Assembly (NCBI GenBank): GCA_963971425.1
Contig: OZ020517.1
Location: forward strand, 27,422,668-27,486,667
Reading direction: 5' to 3'
DNA length: 64,000 nt
Origin: Bryoerythrophyllum caledonicum
Taxonomy: Eukaryota > Streptophyta > Bryopsida > Pottiales > Pottiaceae
Program-made: the position numbers and the translations under genes
In this document: positions 35,347 to 50,007 of the stretch, one piece after another
Layout: every line of letters starts with the position of its first letter
How positions within the stretch are numbered: the stretch's first letter is position 1
Notes under the pieces: model-generated
What the model saw: the letters and a program-made list of their open reading frames with translations, nothing else
What the model was told of the DNA's origin: nothing
Database searches by the model: none

Positions 35347-37109
35347 TTACTTGCACTCGCTGTCGCCAAACGCTGGGTTCTCGTTCTCGAACTTCTGCGA
35401 CTGCGCGGCGGCCGCGGCCNNNNNNNNNNNNNNNNNNNNNNNNNNNNNNNNNNNNNNNNNNNNNNNNNNNNNNNNNNNNNNNNNNNNNNNNNNNNNNNNN
35501 NNNNNNNNNNNNNNNNNNNNNNNNNNNNNNNNNNNNNNNNNNNNNNNNNNNNNNNNNNNNNNNNNNNNNNNNNNNNNNNNNNNNNNNNNNNNNNNNNNNN
35601 NNNNNNNNNNNNNNNNNNNCGCCAAACGCGTGGTTCTCGTTCTCGAACTTCTGCGACTGCGCGGCGGCCGCGGCCCTGGACGCGAGCGCGGCGCGCAACA
35701 GCTGCGCCACCTGCGCGGGCCGGAGCGCGAACGCGGGCCGCGCGTGCGCGTTGAGCAGCGCGGCGGAGCCGTGGCGCAGCAGCTGGCTGTAGGGATCCGC
35801 GCGCGAGTCCAGCAGCGCCTGGAACACCGTCGTCGTGCCGAAGATCATCTCCAGCTTCGACTGCTTCCGCGCGTTGGCGAAGGCGCTTCCGAAGGCTTCG
35901 GAAACGAGCGTGGTGATCTTCACCTGCGCCGGCCACTCGTCCACGTGCACCGCCCAGTACCTGAAAAACGAACAGCGTTTGTCGAGAAATTCATACGGTG
36001 CAAAGTTAAGTTCATATGCTGCAAAAATAAGAATTCATGGCGCAGAAATGCGAGGCGGTGAGGACTTACGAAGTAGGGCATCCATGGCCGCCAGCTTCTT
36101 GAGACATGATGGCGGCGTCGACGGGCGAGGTTGACACAGAGGTAGCAGTGTCCTCCTCCAGCACGAATTCAGGAACAGTGGTGGTGAACGATGCCTCTTC
36201 TCCTGGATTTGCAGGGCTTCCCGAGCGCGCATCGTACACCCACGGCGGGAGCTCCGACTCGTCCTCTTCCGGCACTGCCTGACTGTCAAGCGCGGCGAGC
36301 GACGCGCCGTCAGCGCGCGCATTGTAGACGTATTCCTGGCGCGCCTCCTCCTCCTCTTCCCTCTCCTCCGGAACACCGAGCACATAGGACGTGGACTTCT
36401 GCTTCGGGTAGAATTGAGACGCAGGCGCAGAGAAGCCCTCAGGAAGCGTCGACACACGGCCGTTGTAGTCGTACGCCTCCGGCCTGGACTGCAACCTCGC
36501 ATTGTACACGTACGAGCTGCTGTCCTCCTGCTCTTGAAACTGCTCACCATCGACAGCCTGGTCCTCCTCCGCCGCCGATTCAGTAGCAGTGGTGGAAAAC
36601 GATGCCTCTTCTCCTGAATTTGCAGGGCTTCCCGAGCGCGCATCGTACACCCAAGGCGGGAGCTCCGACTCGTCCACTTCCGGCGCTGCCTGACCGCCGT
36701 CTCCCTGCACGGCAAACGCCGCGCCGTCAGCGCGCGCATCGTAGACGTCCTTGGGGCGCGCCTCCTCTTCCCTCTCCTCCGGAACACCAAGCACATACGA
36801 CGTCGACTCCTGCTTCAGGTAGAATCGAGACGCAGGCGCAGAGAAGCCCGGCACACGACTGCTGTAGTCGTGCGGCGCAGCATTCGCCTCCGGCCTGGAC
36901 TGCAACCTCGCATCGTACACGTACGAGCTGATGTCCCCATCACCAGCGCCGCTCATTCCCACCACCCCGGCGTCATAGCTTTCGTACCCCTTGATCTGGA
37001 AGCCCTTCAGATCCTCGACCAGGTGTCCTCCCTGCTCGGCCGACCCATCCACGAACGCGCACCCCAACACGTACAAACACAGCACCGCCGCAGCCAGTGA
37101 CTTCGCCAT
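35347..37109 (-). CDS. Secreted VYDAR-repeat protein with conserved plant C-terminal module (crosses an assembly gap)
   Basis: Two exons: 37109-36070 and 35960 down to a stop at 35347-35349, joined in phase (C-P-T-S-Y-W). Residues 1-24 (MAKSLAAAVLCLYVLGCAFV...) form a signal peptide. The body is acidic and carries two long tandem repeats of about 130 residues, each with three VY(D/N)AR motifs (SSYVYDARLQSRPEA, VYDARADGA, ELPPWVYDARSGSPAN) and STSYVLGVPEEREEE. After the repeats comes a compact module: CPTSYWAVHVDEWP, FGTTTVFQALLDSR, YSQLLRHGSAALLNA and QSQKFENEN. I have seen this Y-W, W-P, FG, LLR-G-A-LLN pattern in uncharacterised secreted plant proteins; no function is known to me. A cell-wall or extracellular role is inference. 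A 200-N gap (35420-35619) interrupts the last exon; both sides carry the same 56 bases, so the true protein is probably shorter than it appears. BURP was considered and not found. Confidence 0.72.
35420..35619. other. Assembly gap, 200 N
   Basis: Exactly 200 unknown bases. The 56 bases on its left (35364-35419) and on its right (35620-35675) are the same except for two positions, so the gap most likely separates two contig ends that overlap. Confidence 0.97.
36170..36935. repeat. Tandem in-frame duplication inside the VYDAR-repeat gene
   Basis: Two copies of a roughly 390-420 bp unit (about 36575-36935 and 36170-36575) encode the two long protein repeats. DNA identity is high, e.g. CTTCCCGAGCGCGCATCGTA at 36210 and 36628, so the duplication is recent or homogenised. 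Confidence 0.8.
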
Positions 37110-37440
37110 TCTACCGCCTCTGGAGCTCGAATTGGCACCCTGTCAAGAGAGAGGATTACGTGAAACGTGAAGAATGCGGTGCCCGACGACGGCCTCCTGT
37201 CAAGAAACAAGCGCGGTTGAGCCAGCGATCGCGATGGCGATGGCGAGATTGACGCGCACCGCGCTCCACTTGTCGTCGTTGTCGACCTGCACCGATACTC
37301 GATCGGAGTTACTTGCCTTTCCTCGCTAATTCTCCGTCGGACGTTCGCTAGTGGCCGTCTTTTCCGTCCGACGGGACTAAAACACGTTGATTTCATGTTC
37401 CTGTGACGATCAGAATTGCTTGAAAATAAAAATGGTCTTA
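37110..37440. other. Upstream region of the VYDAR-repeat gene
   Basis: Likely promoter and 5' leader. GC content falls sharply after about 37400. No further feature is seen. Confidence 0.4.
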
Positions 37441-37792
37441 GGTAAGCCCCCCTAAAACCGACAAGTTAAAGAATGTGCATGTATGGAGAGAGGGGATAAT
37501 TATACTATTATTTTTCACTGATAGCCAATAGAATCACAATTTCAACCCAAGTGATTTCATATTTTTCCGATGAAAATTGAATTAGTTATGAATTTTCAAA
37601 CTCTGCAGCCATGTTTAGTGGGTGGCCAGCAGTAGGTACTCCCCATAACCAACGACCAGAAGTAAGGGTCTTGACTAATAGCAAACCTCCATTTGGAGCT
37701 GAGTTGGTGGTATTGGGATGGAAGAGGGTTGGATATACCCCAATTTTATAGGCGTTGGCTATGGGTTTTTGTTGGTTATGGGGAGGCTTACC
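37441..37792. mobile_element. Harbinger-like MITE, TSD TTA
   Basis: 352 bp with ends GGTAAGCCCCCCTAAAACC and, inverted at the right, GGTTATGGGGAGGCTTACC, flanked by TTA on both sides (37438-37440 and 37793-37795). The 3-bp TTA duplication fits PIF/Harbinger. A related, more diverged copy lies at 43026-43359. Confidence 0.82.
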
Positions 37793-37904
37793 TTATATTA
37801 GAGTTGAGGCAAAGATTTTATGAGTTTTGACTTTTTTTTCATTTTGAATCAGTAGAAGGTCTGTGGGGGATTATACATATGGTCGTGTATTTTACTCTTA
37901 GAAT

Positions 37905-38060
37905 ACAAAGAATGTATTAAAATTTAACAAGACATACACCTTTGGATTGAAGAATCTTCAACTAACACCTTTCATTTGAAGTTCACTTCAATATCTAAAC
38001 CCAATCGTGTTCAAATATGACACCATACATGTAGAAAACATGACCATTTTGCAACTTCTC
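37905..38060. repeat. Copy of a dispersed repeat
   Basis: Related to 34918-35060 and, in reverse, to 58030-58170. Shared words include TTGAAGAATCTTCAACTA, CTTTCATTTGAAG and ACACCATACATGTAGAA. No coding capacity. Confidence 0.65.
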
Positions 38061-38490
38061 AAGCATGTAGTAGGTGCAATAATGATCTAAATGAAAATTG
38101 GCATGTGTCATTGGCTTGGGCTCAACACAAATACAAACTTCTGCAACTATCAAATTCTTACACCTTGTATGTCAAAGGTCTGAGAAGCCACATTTGGGTT
38201 GCAACATGATCTTTAAGAGTTCAATATCTTATTGGGAAAAGGTGGCTTAGATTCCTGACTTTTCATTCTTCATTCTCAAAGGTGATTCCATCTTGATAGT
38301 AGATTTTCCATCAGCCGAAGAAACTTACCATAGGCCGCCTTAGGTGATAGCAACAAATTGCTTCCCTTGAAGACAAATGGTCGGAAATATTAGTTATTTG
38401 GCATGTTGCAGTAACTTATTCTGGCTACATTTCATAAGATATTTTCCTTGAAAGAAAGATAGTTGCTACGTTGCCATGTTGGGTCAATGT

Positions 38491-38696
38491 ACTACACTAA
38501 ACACTGAATATAGTGTGGATTCATTATTGAAGTGGATCACCCACACTAATTTCCATTAGAGCATGTGCATGCCAAGTTCTGATTGGGTATTTGTTCTCAA
38601 GCAAGTGTGTGTCAGTCAACGATTGCATGTAAATTTTCAATTAGTGTAGGAAATTTCAAATATCTAGTCTACACTATATTCAGGGAACGGTGTAGT
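38491..38696. mobile_element. Short MITE with imperfect terminal inverted repeats
   Basis: Left end CTACACTAAACACTGAATAT (from 38492) pairs with the inverse of ACACTATATTCAGGGAACGG and TGTAG at the right (about 38667-38695). Length is about 205 bp. The target duplication is unclear, so the superfamily is not assigned. Confidence 0.6.
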
Positions 38697-39918
38697 TGCA
38701 AACGTGCAGCTACATTTCTGTAGATGTTTCATTGTTCCTTGACAGATGTTTCATTTACAGCGCAAGTAGCGTGTCGAGTGACTCGCCGTCACTTGGATTG
38801 GACGAGAAATATCACTGTCAACGGAGCTGAACAATCGTCGACGACATTGGTCGTCGTTTGGATGAAAATCATCCACGACTGCCCTCGCGTCGAGGCGGGT
38901 GGGCTTTCAAACAAAGTTTGTTTGTTTGTTCGCAGCTGTTTGGTGAAGTTGTTTGGCAAGATTGTTTAGCGACGTTTCTGTAAGGTTTGGATGCGATGCA
39001 GCGGGGTCGTGCAGAGAGCGGATTCGCGGGAAGGGCTGTACATCTCCTTGGCGCGGACGTGACTGAAATCAGCTGGATTTCACACTTTCTTTGTGGTTGG
39101 AGCCATGATCTCTGGCCTCGAGTTTAGGGTTTGGGGTTTCGTGATTGCAAGGATGCAGCAGTGGAATTGAGAGCGCAAGGATCCAAAGGGGCTGCTGGAG
39201 TTTTCCTGCCGTGGTAGGTAGGTGTTTCTTGTTCTGGCTTCGTAGCAAAAGATCTGAGAATTCTGCCCTTCTTGGAGGGATTTACTGGAATTCTGCTTCT
39301 TTGGTTGATCGTAGGGTTTTCTGGATCTTGCCCTGCTGTGTTGATGCTGCTCTTCGATTTGTGGGTGTAGTTTTTTTATATTACATTTAAGAGTAGTAAG
39401 CAGTTGCTGATTTAGACTTGTGAATGGGAGCCATTGTGAAAGACTTAAAGTTATTCATGAAGGCACCCGAAGTTTGAGTAAGATCCTCCCTCTTTTTTTT
39501 TTAATCTAATATCAGCTCTAAATAGCTTTCAGTTACTCTTTAATTTTTAATTAAGTTCAAGGACAGAAAGGCGGCTGATATTCATCACCTCTTGCGAACT
39601 CTTTTGAGAGATGGCCAAAGATGGGTTGAGTTTACAGACCACCAGGCTCTTAATTGAAGGATTACAATTGAAAGACCACGAATCTTCTTCAGAGGAACAA
39701 ATAGTAGTAAAAAGAGGGTGCGTATTGATGAAACTCTGGGTGGCTTTACAAATACCTTCAATGCGTTGTGGGGTATTTTTGAGCTCCGATGAGTTGTGGG
39801 TTTATCACTTCAGCATGGGAGTGATCTTTCTTGGTTGCAAGAACGTAGAAGCAGCATTTTCCACAGGGTTCTGATGCGGTTTTTGTCCTGCAGAGTTGCA
39901 AAAGGCGCCATTATCATA
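38697..39918. other. Intergenic DNA and probable 5' leader of the next gene
   Basis: From about 38720 composition rises to that of host genes. The stretch 39000-39918 probably includes promoter and leader (perhaps with a leader intron) of the gene that starts at 39919. Open frames ending at 39390 and 39874 have no recognisable product. Confidence 0.4.
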
Positions 39919-41431
39919 ATGGCGAAGCTGTATTCTGGGCAAGAAGATGACAAGGATGTGGAGGACTTGCTGGCGCAGATTAACGATGAGAGCATCTTGA
40001 AGATGGCTGTCAACACCCACCAAAGCACGTACGGAATGCAGGCGCCTGACCAGAAGCTGCTGGGCAGAGGTGAAGGATTCGACCCGGAGCTGGAGGCTCG
40101 ATACGCCAGCTTGAAAGCCCCGCGACCTACGAAGAAGGGAGAGAAAATGAAGAAGAATGTCTCATCATCAAGTCCAAAACGCGCCAGCGAAGAGGTGACT
40201 AGGGTTGAACGATCAAGCTCTGATGATATGGACAGTCTGGATATGGAGTTGCTTGCCAGGTTACAAGCACTCAAGGGGCCATCCTCGCAGGTAGCACACT
40301 ACTACTCTCTTGTGGTTTTCAGCTGTTTCGTTGCTGAAATTGGAAATTCATTGTTCGTCTCCGTCTTGCAGGTGCCAGAGGGAGAGTCAATCTCTGATAG
40401 CAACACACCTTCGTTGAGTGAGCACCTGCGAGCGTTGAAGTCTCGTTCAAAGAAGTCCCCTCAGATGTCTCCATCTCGGTCTGAGCATACGGTTATGTCT
40501 GTAGGATCTTCCGGGTGGTGTGCCCCTACATCGCCTTTCAAGCTCATGAAGGTAATGATTGTTCAAACTTCTCAAATGCTGAATGAATTTTTCAATTTAG
40601 CAGATTCTTGGGTTTAGGGTTTAGTAACTGCTGGCGCCGATACTAGAGTTATTTGTAAAGCGAGGCAAAGGTACCTTGCGATTTGACTTCGAGCTCTTCC
40701 ATATGTAGTGTCTTGATGAGACATTACAAATAACTCACTATTTCCGATATTATCTGCAGGCACTGAGTATTAAAAAACCGGCCCCTGATCATTCCGGACC
40801 AGATTCTCGCTCCTCATCTAAATCGCAGTCTTCCCAGACGAAAGATACAAAGAAAGCAATCAAGAGAAATTTGTCACACACCTCCAAGGACGAAGATCAA
40901 GTGGATCCTTCAGCAATGGTTGCTGACGTCCAGAGGCTACTTGCCGCTGTTTCAAAGGAAGGGAAGATGTCGGAGCGAGACCAGAGCGCTGTGAAGGAGG
41001 CCATGGTTGCAGGAGATAAAAGAACATTCAACATGAAAGATCGAGATGTCGAGTTTCTGAAAGCCATGGAGGACGAGGAAGCAATTGCACTGGAAGCAGA
41101 GAAGGTGAGGGCTCATTTCACCACAATTGAGTCATGAAGTGAAGCACACTTCACATGCTAGAAAGCCGGTGTCCACTCACATGTTTTGTCATTTACGCAG
41201 GTGCTGGCGTGGGCGAAAGACACTGCACGGCTGGAGGGCTCCGACGGGGAATCTGAATTGGACGAATTGGACGAGGTCTCCTATTCAGACGATGATTCTG
41301 ACGATTCCACAGGAGCAAAAAAATTATTGGCCGCAAAGAAGAAGACCAGTGTTCTTGAGGATTCAGATCCTGAGGAAACGACAGGCAAACCAAAGAAACG
41401 AAAAGGTCGGAGACGATGGAACTTCCTGTAA
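39919..41431 (+). CDS. Charged low-complexity protein, possibly related to ANCHR/ZFYVE19 without the FYVE domain
   Basis: Four exons join in phase: 39919-40290, 40372-40551, 40760-41104 and 41201-41431, giving 375 residues starting MAKLYSGQEDDKD. Visible elements are VEDLLAQINDE near the N-terminus, two LARLQALKG-type segments (LEARYASLKAP and ELLARLQALKGPS), Ser-rich linkers, a helical segment rich in E and K (VADVQRLLAAVSKEGKMSE ... VEFLKAMEDEEAIALEAEKVLAWAKD), an acidic run (ELDELDEVSYSDDDSDD) and a basic tail ending KKRKGRRRWNFL. The LEARLAALK-like repeats recall the animal abscission-checkpoint regulator ANCHR, but its zinc finger is absent, so the link is weak. No signal peptide or membrane segment is present. 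The basic tail could be a nuclear signal. Function unknown. Confidence 0.75.
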
Positions 41432-42428
41432 CTTTGATTGCTACATTGATTTGTTGTGAGTTCTCCAATCACAGATTCTCGGCCTCGCTTACTTTCACCT
41501 ACGTATCAAGATTCAGCATGTACTCGACCGATCTGAAATGAATAGAGTAGGATTAGTATAGAAGATAATATTTCTTATCGAGAGTGTCTACAGAAAGTGA
41601 CCATTTCATTTCTGCGGTACAGACAGTTCAGTAATCGTATGAAGTAGGTTTGTTAGTTAGTGAATTTTGAACATAGTAGAGAAACTGCTGTTTATTATAC
41701 AGCATACGATATCCTACTATTAGAGTATAAAGTTGTATAAAACATGTGAAGAGAAAGAAGAGCGCTTACCAAGTGTGCTTTTGAAGATACCAGTCTCTCA
41801 GAAGCAAAACGTACGCCCATTATGAAAATTTGATAGATCAAACGACGTAGCATCTTTTAATCCTGGCATTCTTCATTAACAAATTTGAGAGGTTTTTAAA
41901 ACACGAGGTTCAGAAACTATCTAAGTAGGTGATGCTGTTTGTCTAGTTCCATCTCACACTGCGAGAGTGATGCATGGTACTCCTGCTGTTGCAGCACCTA
42001 CGTCTATAAGAAAATCTCCACCTCGGTACTGAGGAAGGCGAAGCGGTCTGCGGCGACTTCCGAGGCAAATGATGGCAAGAAATTCTCATGCCAACACGAT
42101 AAAAATGCTCCTGGTTCATTATTCCGGGGATCGAAACACAGAAAATGATCTGCTGATTAAAAACTTGATCTAACAAAAGATCCACCGGCCGAGGCTTACT
42201 ACTCTTCCATCTTGAAGGCGTCCTTGCCGCATTCTCCACGATAGAATTCCAAGATTGCCGCATTCTTCAAAAATTGCAAATGTCCTAATCGCAGCCATTG
42301 AAAGAATCGCTACACTTCCCCGGCATTGCGTGAAGAGACACGGAGCCAGGGCCAGGAAATGACCTAACAAGAAACATGAAGCGAATTCTTTACAGAGGAA
42401 GATAGGGCTTCAAAAGAAGGAGGAGGCT
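41432..42428. other. Intergenic region between convergent genes
   Basis: Probable 3' ends of the flanking plus-strand and minus-strand genes. Apart from short chance frames nothing is seen. Confidence 0.45.
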
Positions 42429-42677
42429 CTAGGCGAGATCGGAGTCGTCGAAGTCGTCCTCAAAGGCGTCGAAGAAGTCGGCGTCCAGAGGCTTGTGGTC
42501 AAGGCTGAGCGGGGCGGCGTCCATGAGGCAGCGGTCGATCGAGTCGCCGTCCATGTCCACCTCCATCATGGACGCCGCCGACGTGAGGCCGAGGTCGTCG
42601 CGCTCCGCCACCACTTCCTGCCCGTACACCACCATCGGCTTCATCGCGCCATGGTTGTGGTGGCCCGCGCCGCTCAT
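42429..42677 (-). CDS. SMALL ACIDIC PROTEIN 1 (SMAP1)-like protein
   Basis: 82 residues starting MSGAGHHNHGAMKPMVVYG and ending in a Phe/Asp-rich tail (LDADFFDAFEDDFDDSDLA). The region PLSLDHKPLDADFF plus the F/D-rich C-terminus is the hallmark of plant SMAP1/SMAP2, small nuclear proteins that in Arabidopsis modulate the response to the synthetic auxin 2,4-D and associate with COP9 signalosome components. Length (about 60-80 residues) fits the family. I chose the Met at 42677 because sequence upstream of it is not protein-like and a TG(C)AG acceptor-like site lies just before it; a leader exon upstream is possible. Tandem repeats start about 110 bases upstream. Confidence 0.8.
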   Translation of the reverse strand: MSGAGHHNHGAMKPMVVYGQEVVAERDDLGLTSAASMMEVDMDGDSIDRCLMDAAPLSLDHKPLDADFFDAFEDDFDDSDLA

Positions 42678-42785
42678 TCCCGCTCCACAATCTGCCACAC
42701 TCCAAACCCTACCACACAGAAACCATAACAAGATACTCACACTAACAAATGAACACACAAGTGATAGTTTAGACAGACGCGCTGA

Positions 42786-43025
42786 GGAAGAGAACCTAAT
42801 ACCAACTGGAGACCTGAAACCGTTAAATATCCACCCCGAGGAGACATTCCTCCCGACCAACTATATAGGAAGAGAGTCTATCAGCAACGGGGACCTGAAA
42901 CCGCTGTTGATCTACTCCTTGGGAACATTTTTTCCTATTAACTATGGAGGAAGAGAATCTAATAGAAACGGGGGATCTGAAACCGCTGTATCTACCCCGT
43001 GGAGACATTCCTTCCTAATAACTAA
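42786..43025. repeat. Three tandem copies of an ~80-bp unit upstream of the SMAP1-like gene
   Basis: Each unit carries GGAAGAGA(A/G), then (G)ACCTGAAACCG, a CCCC/CTCC block, GACATTCC-like sequence and TAACTA. Copies begin near 42786, 42869 and 42951. A fourth, more diverged copy (GAAGCTGAAACCCCGGGATC near 43434) lies beyond the MITE at 43026-43359, so the MITE seems to have landed inside the array. Confidence 0.75.
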
Positions 43026-43359
43026 GGTACCCCAATAACCGACAAGTTAAGCAATGTGCATTTATGGAGAAAGGAAGGAATTATTCATTTATTTTTTGGT
43101 GATAGCGAGTAGAATTGCAATTTCAACCCAAATGATTTCACATTTTTCCGATGGAATGTAAATTAGTTATGAATTTTTAAACTTGTGTGTTGTAGTGTTT
43201 AGTTGGTGGGTGTCAATAGGTGGTTGGTCAAAAGTACATGGTAGTGAGTAATAGTGAACCTCTCTTTGGATGGGTGGTATCGGGATGTTAATGCGTTAGA
43301 TATACTCCAAATTTATAGGTGTCGCTTATGAATTTTGGTTGATTACTATGGGATTTACC
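43026..43359. mobile_element. Second, diverged copy of the Harbinger-like MITE
   Basis: About 334 bp, related along most of its length to 37441-37792. Shared words include AACCGACAAGTTAA, ATTTCAACCCAA, GATTTCA and TTTTTCCGATG. Ends are GGTACCCC and GGATTTACC, more eroded than in the other copy, so this one is older. Confidence 0.72.
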
Positions 43360-44588
43360 AAAAGTAGATACGTATATGATGCAGTTTGAGGTCAAACAAT
43401 GAGATCCTGCTTATGTAGAGAATAATCTGCTGGGAAGCTGAAACCCCGGGATCTACGCAGGGGCTACATTTTTCTCATGAGTGGATTTTGAATGCTTCAT
43501 CTTTAAGTTAAAAGTAGTGACCTTTTTATTATTATGGCCCATGTAGAAGGATCCTTCTAAAATATGATGAGCTATGAACATGGTCTGCATAAGGCCGTTT
43601 TAGAAATGTATGGATTCAATTTTCTAATTACAATATCAAAATTCTTGAATTTTCAAAAGGTTCCACATCCAAGCATGCTTTTACAACCAATTAGAATGTT
43701 ATTTGCTTGTCAAAAACCTTACACTTGCACTTTCATGTATAATATTTGGAAAACTATACACCTTTAGAAAGTGGATACATCTTTATCATTAAGACAAAAA
43801 ACTATTGTCGTAACACCAAAACCTCCCATTTTACACTCTATATGCTAGATATAAAGCATTCTACAAAGAATCTGCACATAGCTAAATTTTTATTATTTAG
43901 ATTGATATATGAACGCTTCAAGTGAATGTCAAGATGAATATTACAAACTTCCAATCGACTCACCATGTCAAGTTCACATTGTAGCATTTATTCTAAGCTG
44001 CTCATGCTTAACCCTTTAACGACAAACTCGACGACCATAGCTATTTTCGGAGGGTAGCAACAAATGTCTCCTCACCGCAAGGCCAACCAAATCAACCCCA
44101 CATGAATCCACATTCGCCTACTTGGTTTTGACCGAATGAATTGAACTCTAGCCGCATACAATCCGGCCGTTTTCGTAGCCGCCCGTCATCCTTAAAGAGT
44201 TAAGGACACCTCTATCGATATTTCCGGTAGCTCGGACTATACATAGAGCTCTTGGCATAAGCAAAGAGATCTTTCGGTTGCGGCAACCTTGTCGCCAACC
44301 CTACATGCATCAATCACACAAGTTGGTCACCTTGTCAAATTCTCAGTGACCACAAGGACAAAAGTGTCCATTATAAAAGCTCATCAAATCTCACTAGAAA
44401 CTCACCACATTATCTACCAAAGAAAACAAGATTTTTTCTAATTCCAGACGATTCAATCTTGATCCATAGACGCTAGAAGGGCCCATCTCTAACCGATAAA
44501 TGCTCAAGCATTCAAAATACAAACATTTCCTTCATCCACACGTCTTGTAAAGATAATTTGCCTGATTTTAACTTACATGTAGAGACAA
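43360..44588. other. AT-rich intergenic DNA with a small inverted-repeat element
   Basis: No gene is supported. Imperfect inverted ends CTTAACCCTTTAACGAC (44008) and the inverse of GTCATCCTTAAAGAGTTAAG (44187-44206) bound a small MITE-like segment of about 200 bp. The usual last exon of the malic-enzyme gene was searched for here by eye and not found. Confidence 0.5.
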
Positions 44589-48958
<4,370 letters not shown>

Positions 48959-50007
48959 CGCTGATCTCAAGGATGGTGCTCAAGGATTCTTAAACCCCAA
49001 AATCGCATTCCGCGTCTGCAATCTTCAAACTATCGCTGTACAATCAGCTTCCAGCTCGCAATCGGTTCACAGTCCGTGCAGCTTTCCAAACAGCAAATGT
49101 GAATTCTCTTCAGCAATGTGCGAGGGACTTGCAACTGTACAATTAGCTCCAGAGAATTCAGTTTGCGTCCGCTCCTCTCACTGATGAGTTAACGGTCTCA
49201 ATTCTCGGACCTTTACGTCAAGTATTACTGACCTCAGAAGCTACCAGCAAAGTCAGGAAATTTTGGATGAGGAAGGCATCACTCCACCAGCTTTCCGAAG
49301 CATGCACTCACAACCTCATTCCCTCTATCCATATCACATTACTGATTGAGCAAATGACCTCCAGAAACCTCAACCAAAAAAGCGGGGCGTCACCTTACCA
49401 CCACATCACATGTACATTAAGCAAAAAACGTCCACAAGCAGCTGCACATAACCTCCACATCACTGCAGAAAGCGGGAGTGCCAGTGCCAGCAGGAAATTG
49501 TCACCCAAATGAACATTGAAAAGTGCAGCAGGCACGAAGGCAATCACCACCGTACCTGGCAGATCCTGTAAACCCGAACGACGTACCACCGAAACAGAAA
49601 CGAGCAGGCAGATGACGGTCATGCTATCAACGGGAGAGGTGGCGCACTGCTCATGTAGTTTTTGGCACCTGCTCATGGCGGTCACGAGCCCGCGCTCCTC
49701 CGAAATCATGGAACAGTGGACCCACCGAAAGAAGCGTTTACGGTAGTACTTCTGGAGGAGGAAACGTGCCCACCTTCCCACTTTGGTGCCAGGCTTTTGA
49801 TGAGCACTCAATCATAAAAAAGCTACAGGACACCAGACTTGACAAATCTGGGAGCCTTATTTATTCAAAAGATTCGTGGAGAACATGGCGCGCTCGCTCG
49901 TCCCTGGATGCAAACTTTGGTTCGCGTCAATGAATGGCACTCTGTCTCTCTTTCTGTCATTGTACTCTCTATAGATGTAGGACTATCCATGCAAGGAACG
50001 ACTTTTT
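48959..50007. other. Intergenic region between malic-enzyme and PS1-like genes
   Basis: Promoter and leader of the malic enzyme plus the 3' region of the PS1-like gene. One minus-strand frame at 49395-49811 (138 residues, two hydrophobic stretches in its second half) has no recognisable family and is probably chance or untranslated sequence. Confidence 0.4.

Noticed and set aside
36035-36931. Long frames on both strands inside the VYDAR gene
   Set aside because: They are out-of-frame shadows of a GC-rich repetitive coding sequence; the chosen frame has a signal peptide and continues in phase across the intron.
35347-37109. BURP-domain (RD22 or PG1beta) protein
   Set aside because: The signal peptide and Tyr repeats are reminiscent, but the four CH motifs of BURP are missing.
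49395-49811. 138-codon minus-strand frame with hydrophobic stretches
   Set aside because: No homology, no conserved motif, located in the 3' region of the PS1-like gene; probably chance.
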